Shown here in pieces: positions 37,631 to 48,697 of a DNA stretch of 64,000 bases. The position numbers were made by a program, and so were the translations under genes. The DNA comes from Mayamaea pseudoterrestris. Taxonomy: Eukaryota; Bacillariophyta; Bacillariophyceae; Sellaphorales; Sellaphoraceae. The stretch is from positions 558,001 through 622,000 of the forward strand of contig BROI01000021.1 of NCBI GenBank assembly GCA_027923505.1, read 5' to 3'. The notes under the pieces were generated by a model. It was not told the DNA's origin. It searched no databases and saw nothing but the letters and a program-made list of their open reading frames with translations. Position 1 is the first letter of the stretch; each line of letters opens with the position of its first letter.

Positions 37631-37933
37631 TATTGCTGAAATGCAAAGAAGTTATAACGCCACTGCTTTGGAAGAACGATGTGTGAATGCGAGGGTAAGA
37701 ATTGCCATTGTTCCAAAGTCCGTGTTGCCCAAAGCTTTCAACTTTCAACCGTCGCTCGTGCGAATTCTGTGCAATCTTTCCGATTGAAAACCGCAGCGAC
37801 TCGTATTGGCGCGCTGTCGCGGCGCCGCACAATGAAGACGCAGCGACTGATGGCGCGAGCTGGCCGCAAAACGACGTGTATTGAATGTAAAAGCGCGACT
37901 TTACCTGAAGCATTTAACAAAGTGTCTTAACAT
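37631..37933. other. Divergent spacer
   Basis: 303 bp between a membrane-protein gene and the RPAIN gene. Short overlapping frames on both strands carry no family signal. Presumably holds both promoters. Confidence 0.5.
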
Positions 37934-38656
37934 ATGTTTCCTTCAAAGTTGGCGACATCAACTAAAGTGATCCCGCACAGTAGACGTTCACCTCCAGCAG
38001 CTTGGAAGGAGTCGCTTCGACGAGCATGCATGGATCGAGCACGACAGCGGTTTGCAGGTCAGCCGCTGCACGAGCAACCCCAACAATATTCGGCTGAGCA
38101 AATTATCGCATCGGAATTGCACCTAAGTGAAGCATACGTCAAGGGAGAATTTCATGACAACAACGATTATGAACTCCGACGAGATTACGATCGCGAATGG
38201 CAGCGGTGCGACGAGCGCTTGTGCATGACCGAAGAAGAGTGGATCGATTTACTAGAGCAAGTAGCGTGCGAACTGGAGTTGACGAGGACGCAGCACGCAG
38301 TGGACGACCAAGACTCGTACTTGGAGCAACAGATTGCCAACTTTGAGAAGTGGCAACAAGGAAGGTCCGAGGAGGACGATGAACTAGGGACTTCATGTCC
38401 TATTTGCTACAATGGACGACTTATAACGACAGACTCAGGAGAAATTGTATGTTCCGACTCTATGGATGGCTCTTGCAATATGCGAGTGTCAATGTTTCAG
38501 CCTTCTCTGCCAAATTTCCGCGAGAAGCTGCAGCAAACAATCGAGTCTCATTCCATTTCGTGCTCCGGCACTGTTACGTTTCAAATGGGACCTGAGCGAG
38601 CTTTTCTTATTGCCGTGTGCACTGTTTGTCACGAATCACAACCTGTGCGATACTAG
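37934..38656 (+). CDS. RPAIN: RPA-interacting protein (RPAIN-like)
   Basis: 240 aa, single exon. Proteins of this family carry replication protein A into the nucleus. The N-terminal box WKESLRRACMDRARQRF matches the family's basic 'WKE.LR..C..R....R' motif. An acidic middle helix follows (EEEWIDLLEQVACELE). The C-terminal zinc-binding part has CPIC, then VCSDSMDGSC, LQQTIESHSISCSGTVTF (family 'L...I..H...C...P.F') and CTVCHES. Start at ATG 37934 just after an in-frame TAA region. Divergent from the membrane-protein gene. Confidence 0.85.
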   Translation: MFPSKLATSTKVIPHSRRSPPAAWKESLRRACMDRARQRFAGQPLHEQPQQYSAEQIIASELHLSEAYVKGEFHDNNDYELRRDYDREWQRCDERLCMTEEEWIDLLEQVACELELTRTQHAVDDQDSYLEQQIANFEKWQQGRSEEDDELGTSCPICYNGRLITTDSGEIVCSDSMDGSCNMRVSMFQPSLPNFREKLQQTIESHSISCSGTVTFQMGPERAFLIAVCTVCHESQPVRY

Positions 38657-39179
38657 TAGTGTTCCTGTAAACAACTGGATCTACCAGTTTGTGGTCAATG
38701 GCATGCATGAGCGCCCCAAAGGAACAATATATAATGTGTGAACGGAAGTAAATTACTATCTTGTTCATTCTTGTTAATGCACTTGTACTAGAGTAGTTTG
38801 ATAGTTTGTATCATACAAACAATACTGCTAGCATAGTAAGTAGCTGCGCCAGGATGATGACGAGACGAGGAGTTGGGCAGTCGTGCATGACGCACAGGCA
38901 TTTGCCACTATGATACTTATTGTAGTCATTTCGGAAGCCAATTTTCTATTGCCCGTCACAAATGACAGTCTATCAAAACCACCTCGTCAGTCGCTCCCAG
39001 CGAGGACGACATCGACGTGCATAGGCGACGTCGCCATCATCACAACATCAGGCTGCGTTTTCGCTTCCGAGTTTGACCTGCTACCGGTAGAAGCTACGAG
39101 TAAAACTTCTCTCTCGATTGGTAAAATTACATTTGTCGCGTCGCATACAACGCCACTGGCTGCTTCGACGAGTACTGCG
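38657..39179. other. Spacer or N-terminal extension region
   Basis: Holds the RPAIN 3' flank and the region upstream of the P-loop kinase. The kinase frame is open back to 38883 (GTG there; in-frame ATG at 38910), so residues before 39180 could be coding. They contain a weakly hydrophobic start (ILIVVISEANFLLP) but no conserved motif. Confidence 0.45.
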
Positions 39180-39989
39180 ATGCTGACAAAACGTGATACA
39201 ACGGCAAAGTTGACAGTCATGATGATGCTGCTGACAGTCGTATCAGCATATGTGATCCAACCGACCGCAAATAGAGGACCGAAAGTCCAATCAAACTCTC
39301 GGTTTGCCCACATTAAACTCACATGGGAGGAGCAAGTCGCTGAACGAATTCTGGAGCGATTTCATGAACATTCTTCCGTATCAGACGAGCCTTTGATGGT
39401 TGCCATTGTCGGCATCCCCGGCAGTGGCAAAAGCACAAGCGTCGAAGTGCTAGCCGACATACTTAACCAAGTCATCAGCGACGACGCCTGTCTCTGTATG
39501 CCGTTTGACGGTTATCACATTCCACGAGCCCAACTCTTGACATTTCCAAAAGCAGAAGACGCTATTTGGAGACGAGGCGCTCCCGATACATTTGACGCCA
39601 AGTTACTTTGTCGTGACTTGCATCGCATACGCAACGGATGCGAAGAGCGAGTTCTCATTCCTGGCTTTTGTCACGCCGACGGCGACCCAATTTGCGACAC
39701 GCATGAGTTTCAACGACAAAATCACAAGATCGTACTTTGTGAAGGACTATATCTGCTGCACGATCAACATGGTTTCGAGCACGTCAAAGACTACTTTCAT
39801 ACGAGTTTGTTTCTTGACGCAAACTTGGAGACTTGCATGTCTCGACTTAAGGTACGCAACAAGGTGATACCGGGATATGGACCCGAAGAAATTGAATATC
39901 GAGTGGATGCCGTGGACCGCATCAATGCCCTAATTGTGCAGCAGTCCAAGGTGCGAGCAGAAATTGTTGTGCCAGTGGCAACCTGGTAA
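39180..39989 (+). CDS. Uridine-kinase-like P-loop kinase (YFH7/FrcK-like), organelle-targeted
   Basis: 269 aa from ATG 39180. The N terminus, VMMMLLTVVSAYVIQP, looks like a signal peptide with an SA|Y cleavage site, a weaker relative of the diatom plastid motif. Kinase motifs are Walker A VGIPGSGKSTS, substrate loop MPFDGYHIPRAQLL, RRGAPDTFDAKLL, PGFCHADGDPICD and Walker B-like VLCEGLYLL. These follow the order seen in YFH7, bacterial FrcK and related phosphoribulokinase/uridine-kinase proteins; the true substrate (sugar, nucleoside or pantothenate-like) cannot be told. An upstream in-frame ATG at 38910 is the alternative start. The last ~21 codons are repeated downstream (40053). Confidence 0.75.
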   Translation: MLTKRDTTAKLTVMMMLLTVVSAYVIQPTANRGPKVQSNSRFAHIKLTWEEQVAERILERFHEHSSVSDEPLMVAIVGIPGSGKSTSVEVLADILNQVISDDACLCMPFDGYHIPRAQLLTFPKAEDAIWRRGAPDTFDAKLLCRDLHRIRNGCEERVLIPGFCHADGDPICDTHEFQRQNHKIVLCEGLYLLHDQHGFEHVKDYFHTSLFLDANLETCMSRLKVRNKVIPGYGPEEIEYRVDAVDRINALIVQQSKVRAEIVVPVATW

Positions 39990-40334
39990 ATAGGTGCACA
40001 TCCATGTCTCAGAATATATAATATCGGCATGCTTTACATGAATACTCGTATGCAGCAATCCAAGGCGCGGCATGAAATTTTAGTACCACTGGCAACTTGG
40101 TGAAGAGTTGCACATTTAGAATAGATATAAATGGCATATATAACGCTTTATTACATATTAGACTGGTTGTTGCATGCATATGTACAAGCATCGTTCAAGC
40201 ATGGATCATGAACTTGGAGCATTCGGTGTTTCAATTAACGAGAGACTGACCGTCTAGTGGTAGCAACATTGCATGTAATAATAGGCATCCAGAAAAGCAA
40301 GTTATTTATTAAGAAACACGTTATTGTTAGTCCT
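39990..40334. other. Intergenic region with duplicated gene end
   Basis: Between the P-loop kinase and F1 gamma (convergent). Contains the diverged copy of the kinase 3' end at 40053-40115. The remainder is AT-rich, with ATGCAT/TGCATG-like words, and probably holds both 3' UTRs. Confidence 0.6.
40053..40115 (+). repeat. Diverged copy of the P-loop kinase 3' end
   Basis: Aligns with 39939-40001, offset 114 bp (38 codons). It keeps the reading frame and encodes QQSKARHEILVPLATW followed by TGA, against QQSKVRAEIVVPVATW and TAA in the gene. Similarity runs on past the stop to TTGCACAT. The copy begins with CAG, so a splice acceptor is possible. Confidence 0.8.
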
Positions 40335-41568
40335 TTACTTGCTCTCCTCCAGCGCCGACGCTCCCGAGATAATCTCAATGAGCTCGGTGGTAATGCGAGC
40401 TTGACGGGCACGATTGTACTTGAGCGTCAACGCATCAATCATCTCCCGCGCATTCTTAGATGCATTCTCCATGGCCGTCATGCGGGAAGACTGCTCGGCA
40501 GCAGCGCCATCCATGAACGAGTGGAAGATTTGCGACGCTAAAACAAACTCGTACAAATCCTGGACAGCTTCCGCCTTGTCTGAATCAAACTCGTAATTGC
40601 TCATACTCTCTCCCTCCTCCGTCTGGACAACAAAAGGCGTTACAACCTTGTACATTTGATTGTACGTGGCTGCGTTGACGTACGAGTTGTAAAACATGAC
40701 GATGGCATCATAATCCTTGGCCCCAGCAGCAACAATCTCAGTCGCCATGGCCGAGGCCAACGCGTAGGATCCAGGCGCAATGACATCGGTCAAAGATAGC
40801 TTGAGTTCGTCTCCAACGAATCGACGAAGCTGTGAGCGTCCCTTTTCTCCAATAACGACAACATCGGCTTCCTTTCCCTGCCTGTGCAGCTTTCGGAGAC
40901 AATCCTTGGTGGAGCGACTGATGAAGGAATTGATACCTCCGCATAGTCCCTTTTCGGACGTAAAAGGAATGATCAAAACCTTCTGCGGAACCTCCTCGTA
41001 TGTGGCATTCTCAACAAAGGCAGGCTCTCCGTTGATCGCCTTGGTCCACGAGTTAAATGGCTTGGCCACCGCGAGACGATTCTCGTCTCCCTTGAGCTTT
41101 GCAGCGGACACCATCTTCATGGAACTGGTAATTTTTTCAATATTCTTGGTAGATTGAATCTGGTTCCAAACTGCACGGAATGGATGAAAGAAGTAATTAA
41201 TGATTAATACACTTGCGTTGAAGAAAAGCGGTAAAACGATGCGAGCTTCCAACTTACTTTGCTTCTCGGTAGCCATGCCTCGCAGTTGCTGCGTCACAAC
41301 ATGTTGTTGAGAAAACCTGAAGAAGAGGAAGAAAGGATTGAATCATCAGATACGTCGCATTAAGCGTGTAATGACTGCGACTACAACCAGAAGGCTTTCG
41401 CCGTCCGCTGCTACTACCGGTCGCAAAAACAATAAATCCGACCGTTCGTCACGCGCTAATTGTAATTCTTTTTGAATAAAAGCTTAGTGAAACTTCCTTC
41501 TCATGCAAGTCTACTCACAATGCAAGCGCCCGAGGCGCTGTTTTCTGCGTAGCCAATCGAAGCGCCAT
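40335..41568 (-). CDS. ATP5F1C: Mitochondrial F1-ATPase gamma subunit
   Basis: Rotating central-stalk subunit of ATP synthase. Exons 41568..41519, 41316..41258, 41170..40335 (introns 201 and 87 bp); 314 aa. The presequence MALRLATQKTAPRALALFSQ runs into the first helix: MATEKQIWNQIQSTKNIEKI then TSSMKMVSAAKL, the universal N-terminal gamma motif. Middle domain: IPFTSEKGLCGGINS. The C-terminal signature SRMTAMENASKNAREMI is followed by YNRARQARITTELIEIISGA, which packs in the alpha3beta3 pore. The exon 2/3 join recreates the invariant helix, confirming the splice. Divergent from DapB with a 221-bp spacer. Confidence 0.97.
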
Positions 41569-41789
41569 GGTGATTTGCGTGGAATTATGTTCACCCGCCA
41601 CGGCGATCTCCTCCGCAAAACAGGTTTTGAGCTTCTGTAGATGTCCGATCAATACCTTTGCGACGTGATTGAATCTCCACCGCGAAATTCACAAATCGAG
41701 CTCCTAATCACTTTTTTCAATCCTTTGCGTCCAGCACGACCAGTCGACGGGGTGTGACGCTAACCAGCCTTCCAAGTGTTTCAGCAGAA

Positions 41790-42818
41790 ATGAACAAAAC
41801 ACGTGGTTACCGGAACTACTTAACATGCCTTGCCGCTTTTTGCGGGCTTATTCCTTCCGAAGCTTTTGGGCCTCGGCCAACGCCTACAAGATTCCAAAGC
41901 TCATCGATCCGCGGCATGTCATCTCTGTCATCTGATGCAGCATCGGATAGCACTGGTGATATCTACGTCATGGTGAATGGCATGCCAGGTCCCATGGCGA
42001 CGGCAGCAGCTGAAGCATGTCTTCGAAAGAACCTCAAACTCGCTCCAACAGCCATGACGGGTCCGGATGTTCCTGCATCCACCATTACCGTTACAGATTT
42101 GGTTTCGGGAAAGTCGACAGATGTTCGCCTAGTTCCAGCCAATGACAAGGACGAACTGATTGCTAGTCTAGAAGGAATGAGAACTGCTGTTGGAGCAGAG
42201 AATCTTCTGGCCATTGACTATACTCATCCATCCGCCGTCAATGACAATGCGCGCTTTTATGTTTCGCAGTCACTTCCATTTGTCATGGGCACAACGGGCG
42301 GCGATCGCGACGCGCTTCTGCACGATGTTCACGGTCACTTTTGCGTCATTGCCCCCAATATGGGCAAGCAAATTGTTGCTATGCAAGCTGCGTTGGAAGA
42401 TTTGGCTAACAAGTATCCAGCTGCCTTCAAAGGCTACAAGCTGTCCGTTGTTGAGTCGCACCAAAAGACTAAGGCAGACACGTCCGGAACAGCTAAGGCG
42501 GTTATTGCCTCCATCAAAAAGCTAGCAGCCGACGAAGAGTTTAGTATCGAGACGGATATTGAGATGATTCGTGACGAACTAGCGGCCATGGAGTTTGGAG
42601 TGCCAGAACAAGGATTGAATGGACACGCATTTCACACATACACGCTCACGTCGCCTGATGGATCTGTTCAGTTTCAGCTACAGCACAACGTTGTGGGACG
42701 CACCGTATACGCCGAAGGAACGGCGGATGGCATCAAATTTCTGGCCAAAAAGATGCAGACGGAGAAGCCACAAGTGTACAGCATGATTAACGTCCTCGAG
42801 GAAGGTGCTCTGGAGTAA
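41790..42818 (+). CDS. dapB: Dihydrodipicolinate reductase (plant type), plastid-targeted
   Basis: NAD(P)H-dependent reductase of plastid lysine/diaminopimelate synthesis, 342 aa. The start is ATG 41790; a GTG 36 bp earlier is not used. Signal-peptide-like YLTCLAAFCGLIPSEA is followed by FGPRP, a diatom plastid-import motif. The reductase core begins IYVMVNGMPGPMATAAAEA, a Rossmann turn. Next are NLLAIDYTHPSAVNDNA, PFVMGTTGGDRDALL (DapB 'GTTG' loop), HCVIAPNMGKQIVAM-like segment, VVESHQKTKADTSGTAKA (active-site 'E.HH..K.D.SGTA', here ESHQ) and FQLQHNVVGRTVYAEGT. The replacement of the second His in the catalytic pair by Gln is shared, to my memory, with other plant-type enzymes. Confidence 0.88.
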   Translation: MNKTRGYRNYLTCLAAFCGLIPSEAFGPRPTPTRFQSSSIRGMSSLSSDAASDSTGDIYVMVNGMPGPMATAAAEACLRKNLKLAPTAMTGPDVPASTITVTDLVSGKSTDVRLVPANDKDELIASLEGMRTAVGAENLLAIDYTHPSAVNDNARFYVSQSLPFVMGTTGGDRDALLHDVHGHFCVIAPNMGKQIVAMQAALEDLANKYPAAFKGYKLSVVESHQKTKADTSGTAKAVIASIKKLAADEEFSIETDIEMIRDELAAMEFGVPEQGLNGHAFHTYTLTSPDGSVQFQLQHNVVGRTVYAEGTADGIKFLAKKMQTEKPQVYSMINVLEEGALE

Positions 42819-42859
42819 TTGCTATAGCTTTGGATTAATTGGGTTCAATGACATGGTGT

Positions 42860-44281
42860 TTAATTTGTATTACTCATTTCTATTCGTAACCTGCACGCGG
42901 CGCATTCACAAAAGAACAAATATTTTGATACCAACTCTCGTCGCCGCTGATTTGTACTCTTTCTGCCTACACCATGTCCTGTACTGATATAGCTGATTGT
43001 CAATTCTTCGCCTCGCTGGATGTCCCGTGTGGCCACCAGATCCATGTGCGCATCACAAAAGACTTGACTCTGGATGCATGCATTTGGGGAGATGCACTCA
43101 TGGTTAATCCGAGCCGTTAGCAAAAACAGCGCCGAAATGTGCGGCGCCACCTTATCGTCGACTAGTCGATCCATTCCTCGCTGCAACACGCCGTCAGCAG
43201 AACCAAGCGCATATGCTACCTGCGTCTTGACCGCGTCATGTTGGGCCGAACCTCGTCCGCCAGTGGAGCGTAGCAAATCAGAGTAGTATGTTTTGAAGGG
43301 ACTTTGCGTCACAAGGCCAACACCGTTTCGAGCTGCCATCGACGCATGTTTGTGCAAATGGTCCAGCGATAAAACTGCCACTTCGGAAGGCACCATGGTG
43401 TAGGCATTCACGAGGCTTGCGTGTAAGGTATGGAGCGAATATGTGGATGACAGCGGATCAAAATCCCCAATTTCTAACGCAATTACATCGTTGGCGTCGC
43501 CACAGAGCCCTTGAAGCATTGAACCTTCCAAGCTGTTGGTTGCTCGATAAAGTTGAAGAGTGTAGGCGAAGAGTCTGATGACGAGAAGAATGACAGGGTC
43601 AGCTATTTGCAAAGCATCAGCAATGGATACACTTGCGCAGCATGAGCCAAGCAAAGTTTTGTAGGCCTCACTGCAAGCTTCTGTGCAAAAAAGGGACTGG
43701 CATGTCCGGCATGTTACTCGACCGAAGTCATCTATTAAAACATCGCTACGTGGCTGCTCGTGAGTGTATATGATATCAGGAATCGCCCAAAGGCTGGGTA
43801 AAGGGAGCTGGCGATCATCGGATGACACTGCGTTTGCAACTTTTAGCTTAGAAATAGGCTCCAGCGACCGAAAGCAGTGTTGACAAGCACGAACCGACAC
43901 AGCATCATGCTGTGCTGCTAAAAAGGCGCGTTCTGTGTAAATGACGGCCCCTCTGCGTATATTCGTTGTCGCAATAAGACCGTTTCCTCGATTCGGCATA
44001 GCAATAATTTGGACAGGTGGTGACAGATTTGTCGTATTGGGCGACATGCTGCATGATGAATTTTCGAATATGCTTAAAGATTCTAGAGCAGCTGATGAGC
44101 TCGTGATTTTGTGGATTGTCGGTTTGTCTACCACCATTAGCGATCCGGGGTGTGCTATTCGGTGCACCCGAGATGCGGTAAGTTTAACGTCAGTGACAGC
44201 TTCTTCCTGACATCCCCACGCCTCCTCCGACAAGCCTACAAAGGATACACCGCCCAGTAGTTCCCGAAGACAATCAGCCGG

Positions 44282-44313
<32 letters not shown>

Positions 44314-44365
44314 ACGGATCTTCCTCAAAATTCGCATCAAGGGACGACGTAGCGTCGTAAGTCAT
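42860..44365 (-). CDS. SET-domain protein, SMYD-like
   Basis: 501 aa from ATG 44365 (the frame extends to a TTG at 44374). Residues ~115-150 begin the split SET domain (MPNRGNGLIATTNIRRGAVI). A Cys-rich insert follows with MYND-like spacing (RACQHC, then CRTCQSLFCTEACSEAY and GSCC). The second SET half holds ARINHECISPNACI, VATRDIQRGEELTISYI and the post-SET FFCECAACRL. Such proteins methylate lysines on histones or cytosolic proteins using S-adenosylmethionine. The NH-S/P-N-A and ELTISY motifs are intact, so activity is plausible. The N terminus has a run of ten Asp encoded by a GAC microsatellite. Divergent from CK2 alpha. Confidence 0.83.
44282..44311. repeat. (GTC)10 microsatellite, poly-Asp in SET protein
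   Basis: Ten uninterrupted GTC triplets on the plus strand, read as ten Asp codons in the minus-strand SET protein. All ten use the same codon, which suggests recent slippage expansion. Confidence 0.9.
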
Positions 44366-44852
44366 GCTAGCCAACGTTCTATACTGAGAGGGTTATCTTC
44401 TTCGAAAATAACTGTAGAACTACCAGTATGCAACTATAAAATCATACCACATTCTTGATTCGGTATATACAAGATCGATCATGGCGTCTTGGTTTTCGTT
44501 GGTGCACGCAGTGAGCATGCTGTCGCATCGAGACAGCCGTCGAGTACCGAAACGATCTTTGATACCGGAGCGATATAAGGCTCACTCTCAACGCCGCCAC
44601 CACCACCATGATGACTGGTGGTGGAGACATGATCTGCGTTTCGCAAGCGTTTGTATCCGCCTTTTCCATTTGCAACTCGCATTTTACCCCAAGATAGCCC
44701 GCAACGCTGTCTACCATTTGTTGTTAAAGCGACAAGCAGCGAGTTTGCGTGTGAGTCAGCAATTGAAAGAATTTGCAATTGGTGGTGGCGCTGCTGCTAC
44801 CGGTATTGTCATCGGCAGCAACAAGAGACTTAGCAAGAGTCTTCCGGCAACT
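44366..44852. other. Spacer and long 5' leader frame of CK2 alpha
   Basis: Divergent region between the SET gene and CK2 alpha. An ATG at 44481 opens a frame that runs without stop into the CK2 start at 44853, in the same frame (124 extra codons). It contains a His run (QRRHHHHDDWWWRHD) and a hydrophobic GGGAAATGIVIGS stretch, with no family similarity that I recognise. Confidence 0.5.
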
Positions 44853-45971
44853 ATGAGTCGAGCGAGGTAAGATGCATGAGATTGTGTTTGACGCATGGTA
44901 TATATTGCTTTGAGTGCCTGCTGCTCACAGGCCTTGTGATTTGTCCATTTACGGTTTATGTACTTTAGAGTCTACCCCGACGTAAATGTTCACCGCCCGC
45001 GCGAGTACTGGGACTATGAAGCGCTGACAGTTAACTGGGGCGACCAAGAGGAATATGAAGTTATTCGTAAGATTGGTCGCGGAAAATACTCTGAGGTTTT
45101 CGAAGGAATCAATGTCGTGAACAATACCAAGTGCGTCATCAAGATTCTCAAGCCGGTCAAGAAGAAGAAGATCAAGCGGGAGATTAAGATTCTTCAAAAC
45201 ATGTGCGGAGGCACCAACATTATTCAGCTCCTCGATGTTGTTCGCGATCCTCAGTCCAAAACTCCTTCACTCATTTTTGAGCATGTTAATAATACCGACT
45301 TCAAGATTCTCTACCCGACGCTTTCGGACTTTGACATCCGGTACTATATTTTTGAACTCCTCAAGGCACTTGACTATTGTCATTCAAACGGAGTCATGCA
45401 TCGCGACGTGAAACCGCACAACGTCATGATTGACCACGACAAGAGGCAGCTGCGTCTCATCGACTGGGGTCTCGCCGAGTTTTACCATCCTGGACGCGAA
45501 TACAATGTCCGCGTCGCCTCAAGATACTTCAAGGGGCCTGAACTTTTGGTTGACTTGCAGGAGTATGATTATTCGCTTGACATGTGGAGCCTAGGATGCA
45601 TGTTTGCCGGGATGATCTTTCGCAAAGAACCATTCTTTCATGGACACGACAATTACGACCAGCTGGTCAAGATTGCCAAGGTGCTTGGAACCGAGGAGCT
45701 TTTCCATTATTTGGACACGTATGACCTCGAGCTTGATCCTCACTTCGATGGCATTCTCGGACGTCATTCCAAGAAGCCTTGGCACAAATTTATCACACCG
45801 GAAAACCAGCACCTTGTTTCCGATGAGGCAATCGATTTCGTCTCCAAGCTCCTTCGGTACGATCACCAGGAAAGACTGTCGGCCAAGGAGGCCATGACGC
45901 ACGCTTATTTCGCACCGGTTCGTGAAGCTGCGGCCAGTGCCAGAGGATCTAACACTGGGTTCCAAGTCTAA
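44853..45971 (+). CDS. CSNK2A: Casein kinase 2 catalytic subunit alpha
   Basis: Constitutively active acidophilic Ser/Thr kinase of nucleus and cytosol. Exon 1 is 14 bp (44853..44866), the intron 102 bp, exon 2 44969..45971; 338 aa. The join gives [20 protein letters not shown], identical in pattern to human CK2 alpha and the reason for this start. Other hallmarks are [11 protein letters not shown], the basic [40 protein letters not shown] instead of [15 protein letters not shown] and the [19 protein letters not shown] segment. All catalytic residues are present. A longer in-frame start at 44481 exists. Confidence 0.98.
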
Positions 45972-46152
45972 TGGAAATGCCGGTTGAAAGTGAATATGTG
46001 GGTGTAGGATCGTTAAAATGATGCTAGAATTATTGTTGTTACTTGTTTAATTGACGCTATTCATATTGTCGTAACCAATGCCCTTCTCTGCGATGCAATT
46101 TTATACTACTTCTCATTGGCGCGATTTTAAAATATAGATGTACTATAACTTA

Positions 46153-48195
46153 CTATTGTCGATTAAGGAGTCCCCGCGCCACGAGCTGATTCATTAGTCT
46201 TGTATCTTCGTCTCCCTTGGGTCGAATCACTTCCTCTGTCATGTTTAATACATGGACTTGATCGCCAGAGCTCACGGCAATGCGTCTTCCATCGGACGAC
46301 CACCGCAACTTGTTTAAGCCACGGCCTGACATGGCATCGGGTTCGATAACTATACCCTCCGGTCCAGTCAATGGCTCTTCCAGCGACTTTGTCAAGTTCC
46401 ACAAACCAAGCGTTCCATTGCTTGAGGCAGTTGCAAACACTGATGGATGTGTCGGGCACCATTTCACATCCGACATGTAGTCATACGAGTGACTGACCAT
46501 GCTAAGCAAAGGTGTCTCACTGTAGGCGGGCGCCCACAGTTTTACCGTCCAATCGACGGAACACGAAAGAGTCAGACCACCGCTGCCTCGCAGAAAGCCC
46601 TTTGAGAGCGCAGCTACACGTATGGCAGCCCCCTTCTTTAAGGCCTTTGTCGATAGTGAATTGACCATGCCGTAATGCCCAAAGTTGTTGCCTGCAGTAT
46701 CCATCGTCTCCAGCTTGCGCACCTGTTTGCGACTTGATCGCTGATTGGTACTTTGGCTTGACGACTGAACCGTATAAAGTGAACCAAAATCGTCGCCCAC
46801 AAGTAAAACTTCCGACTCCGGCACAATGGCAAAGCAAGATACACTATCGCTTATTTGAACCGAATCAGCGGGTTCGCGCAAGTTGGCAAGAGACCAATAG
46901 TTTACACGGCCATCGGAAGAGCTGGTCACCAAGCCAAGCTAAAGAAGCACGAACAGCAATGCTTGTATGAGCGGTTATCATGTAGTCATCATCGCTATGC
47001 GTGCATTTCAAACACAGTCACGTTTTATACTTACACCGCCTTCAATGGCATCCATAAAACCTATGGGATGTGTGTGACCCTTTATAGAGGCACCCACGAC
47101 ACTCATCAATGAACTCTTCTGCACTGGCAATCGCCCAGCTCGAGTATCCCAAACGACAATCTGTCCGCTCTCGCAGCCACCAATGACCAGTGTAGGTTCC
47201 GTCGGATGAAATCTTCCGCAAGTGACTGGGCTTCCACACGTGAAAATGTGTTCCGGCCGAGATGGCATAGTCAGACTCCAAATCAAAGCTAACCCGTCCG
47301 ACTGCAATTCTCCAGTACGAGGAGTCATTGAAGAAGACGATGTTTCATTGAAAGATACCGATGAAACTGCCGTGGACCCCATGAAAGCGTTGCCACCAGT
47401 CGTGGAAGTGGGCATTTGATGGGTCGAGAGGAACAAGTCTCGATGCAGCAGTGACCAATCAATGTCCGTGACATCGCGGCCAGGTGTCCAGTTGGCGCAT
47501 TCAAAAATTTGCCGCGAAGATATGAAACGACTTTCGTCCGATGACTTCTGTTCCTTATTGCGATCAGACGCTCCAACATAATCAGCAAGCAAGTCGTCCA
47601 TCATGGGTGCTCCAAGCATGCGTTCAACTTTCTTTGACGCAGTATTAATAAAAGACACAAAAGCTTCGGAAGCCACATCCTTTCTGACGGATTCGATGGG
47701 CAAAACAACAGGCTGTCGCTCCAGTTCGTCAGCTTCTGCTGCCTCCGATGCACCATTACGCTGATCGACATGTTGCTTCTCCGAGCGCTCTACCGCTTCT
47801 TCTTCCTCAACATCTGGAATATCTATAAATTCATCAGGCACCGTTTGCGTTGATATTGTAAAAACTTCAATCTGCTTTTGGAGAGTCGCTTGCGGAGTCG
47901 TCGCAATGTTGGTTAGTTGAGGTGAAGCGTCAGCTTTTTCGCGATTCGCACTCTCAGTGGATGTAGCTCGAGGAGACGCTTGCTGAACTTGACCAGGTTC
48001 TTCACCTGACGCGGAAAGCATACCAGCAGCAGAAGCGCTCAGCAAGCCATCAATATATTCATCCAAGTTCGCTGCCGGTTTTTGTTTGCTTGTATCTTCG
48101 TCTCGTAAATTGCGCCGCTTCTTCAGATCTTCCAGTCGTCTCCTCTTTTCGTCCAGAGCGGCCGCTCGTTGCGCGCGAGTAGGAGCGTCAGCCAT
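46153..48195 (-). CDS. DYNC1I: Cytoplasmic dynein intermediate chain (WD40)
   Basis: Scaffold of the dynein motor that binds dynactin, light chains and the heavy chain. Exons 48195..47035 and 46938..46153 (intron 96 bp, phase 0); 648 aa, the length of animal IC74. The N-terminal helix AALDEKRRRLEDLKKRRNLR is the p150/NudE-binding coiled coil. A low-complexity linker follows (to ~residue 170), then a seven-bladed propeller: LALIWSLTMPSRPEHIFTCG, FHPTEPTLVIGGCESGQIVV, GHTHPIGFMDAIEGG joined to LGLVTSSSDGRVNYWSL, CSVDWTVKLWAP, VKWCPTHPSVFATAS. Cytosolic rather than axonemal is inferred from the N terminus and linker. Confidence 0.9.
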
Positions 48196-48697
48196 TGTCT
48201 CTAACAGGAGAGTCGTAGATTTAACTCTGCTAGCTACCTACGGCATTCGAAGGATGCGCGCCGCTCGTTCATCATTGTGGTCGGCGCGATGATCCGAGCA
48301 ACTCTGGGGGGTGAGTGCTCGTGATTGAAGTGTTGAACCACGCCCCCGTACCGAAAATAGTTTATGTACTTGCAACCAAGTCAAACCCGAAGACTGAAAG
48401 GTTCTGCAACTCGTACCTGAGCTTATAATTTTTTTGTTGACAAGGTTTACAGCGACAAGAAAATGTATTTAACGCTTCAGTTACTAATGGTGTCATCTTT
48501 CTGCCCTCCAAACAACCAACACTGGCAAAGGATAGCGCAAGTAGCCGACAGCTTTTGCGCGGAGCTACAAATGTTGTTGTTCAAAAGCAAGCAACAGTCT
48601 ACGAGTCAAATGTGCACACATGGACACTGCTCAAGCACCTTTTTTGCGGAGTGGCAATCGAAACACCATCCAAACACAAGAGCATAAGTATTTGTAG
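48196..48697. other. Intergenic spacer
   Basis: Between the rhomboid gene stop and the dynein gene start, both on the minus strand. Small plus-strand frames (48463-48788) lack ATG contexts or motifs of interest. Taken as 3' UTR plus promoter. Confidence 0.5.

Noticed and set aside
40245-40275. CCGTCTAGTGGT resembling a tRNA D-arm
   Set aside because: No matching acceptor, anticodon or T arm follows.
44442-44778. Minus-strand frames upstream of CK2 alpha
   Set aside because: No family motif and opposite to an open leader in the CK2 frame; most likely chance.
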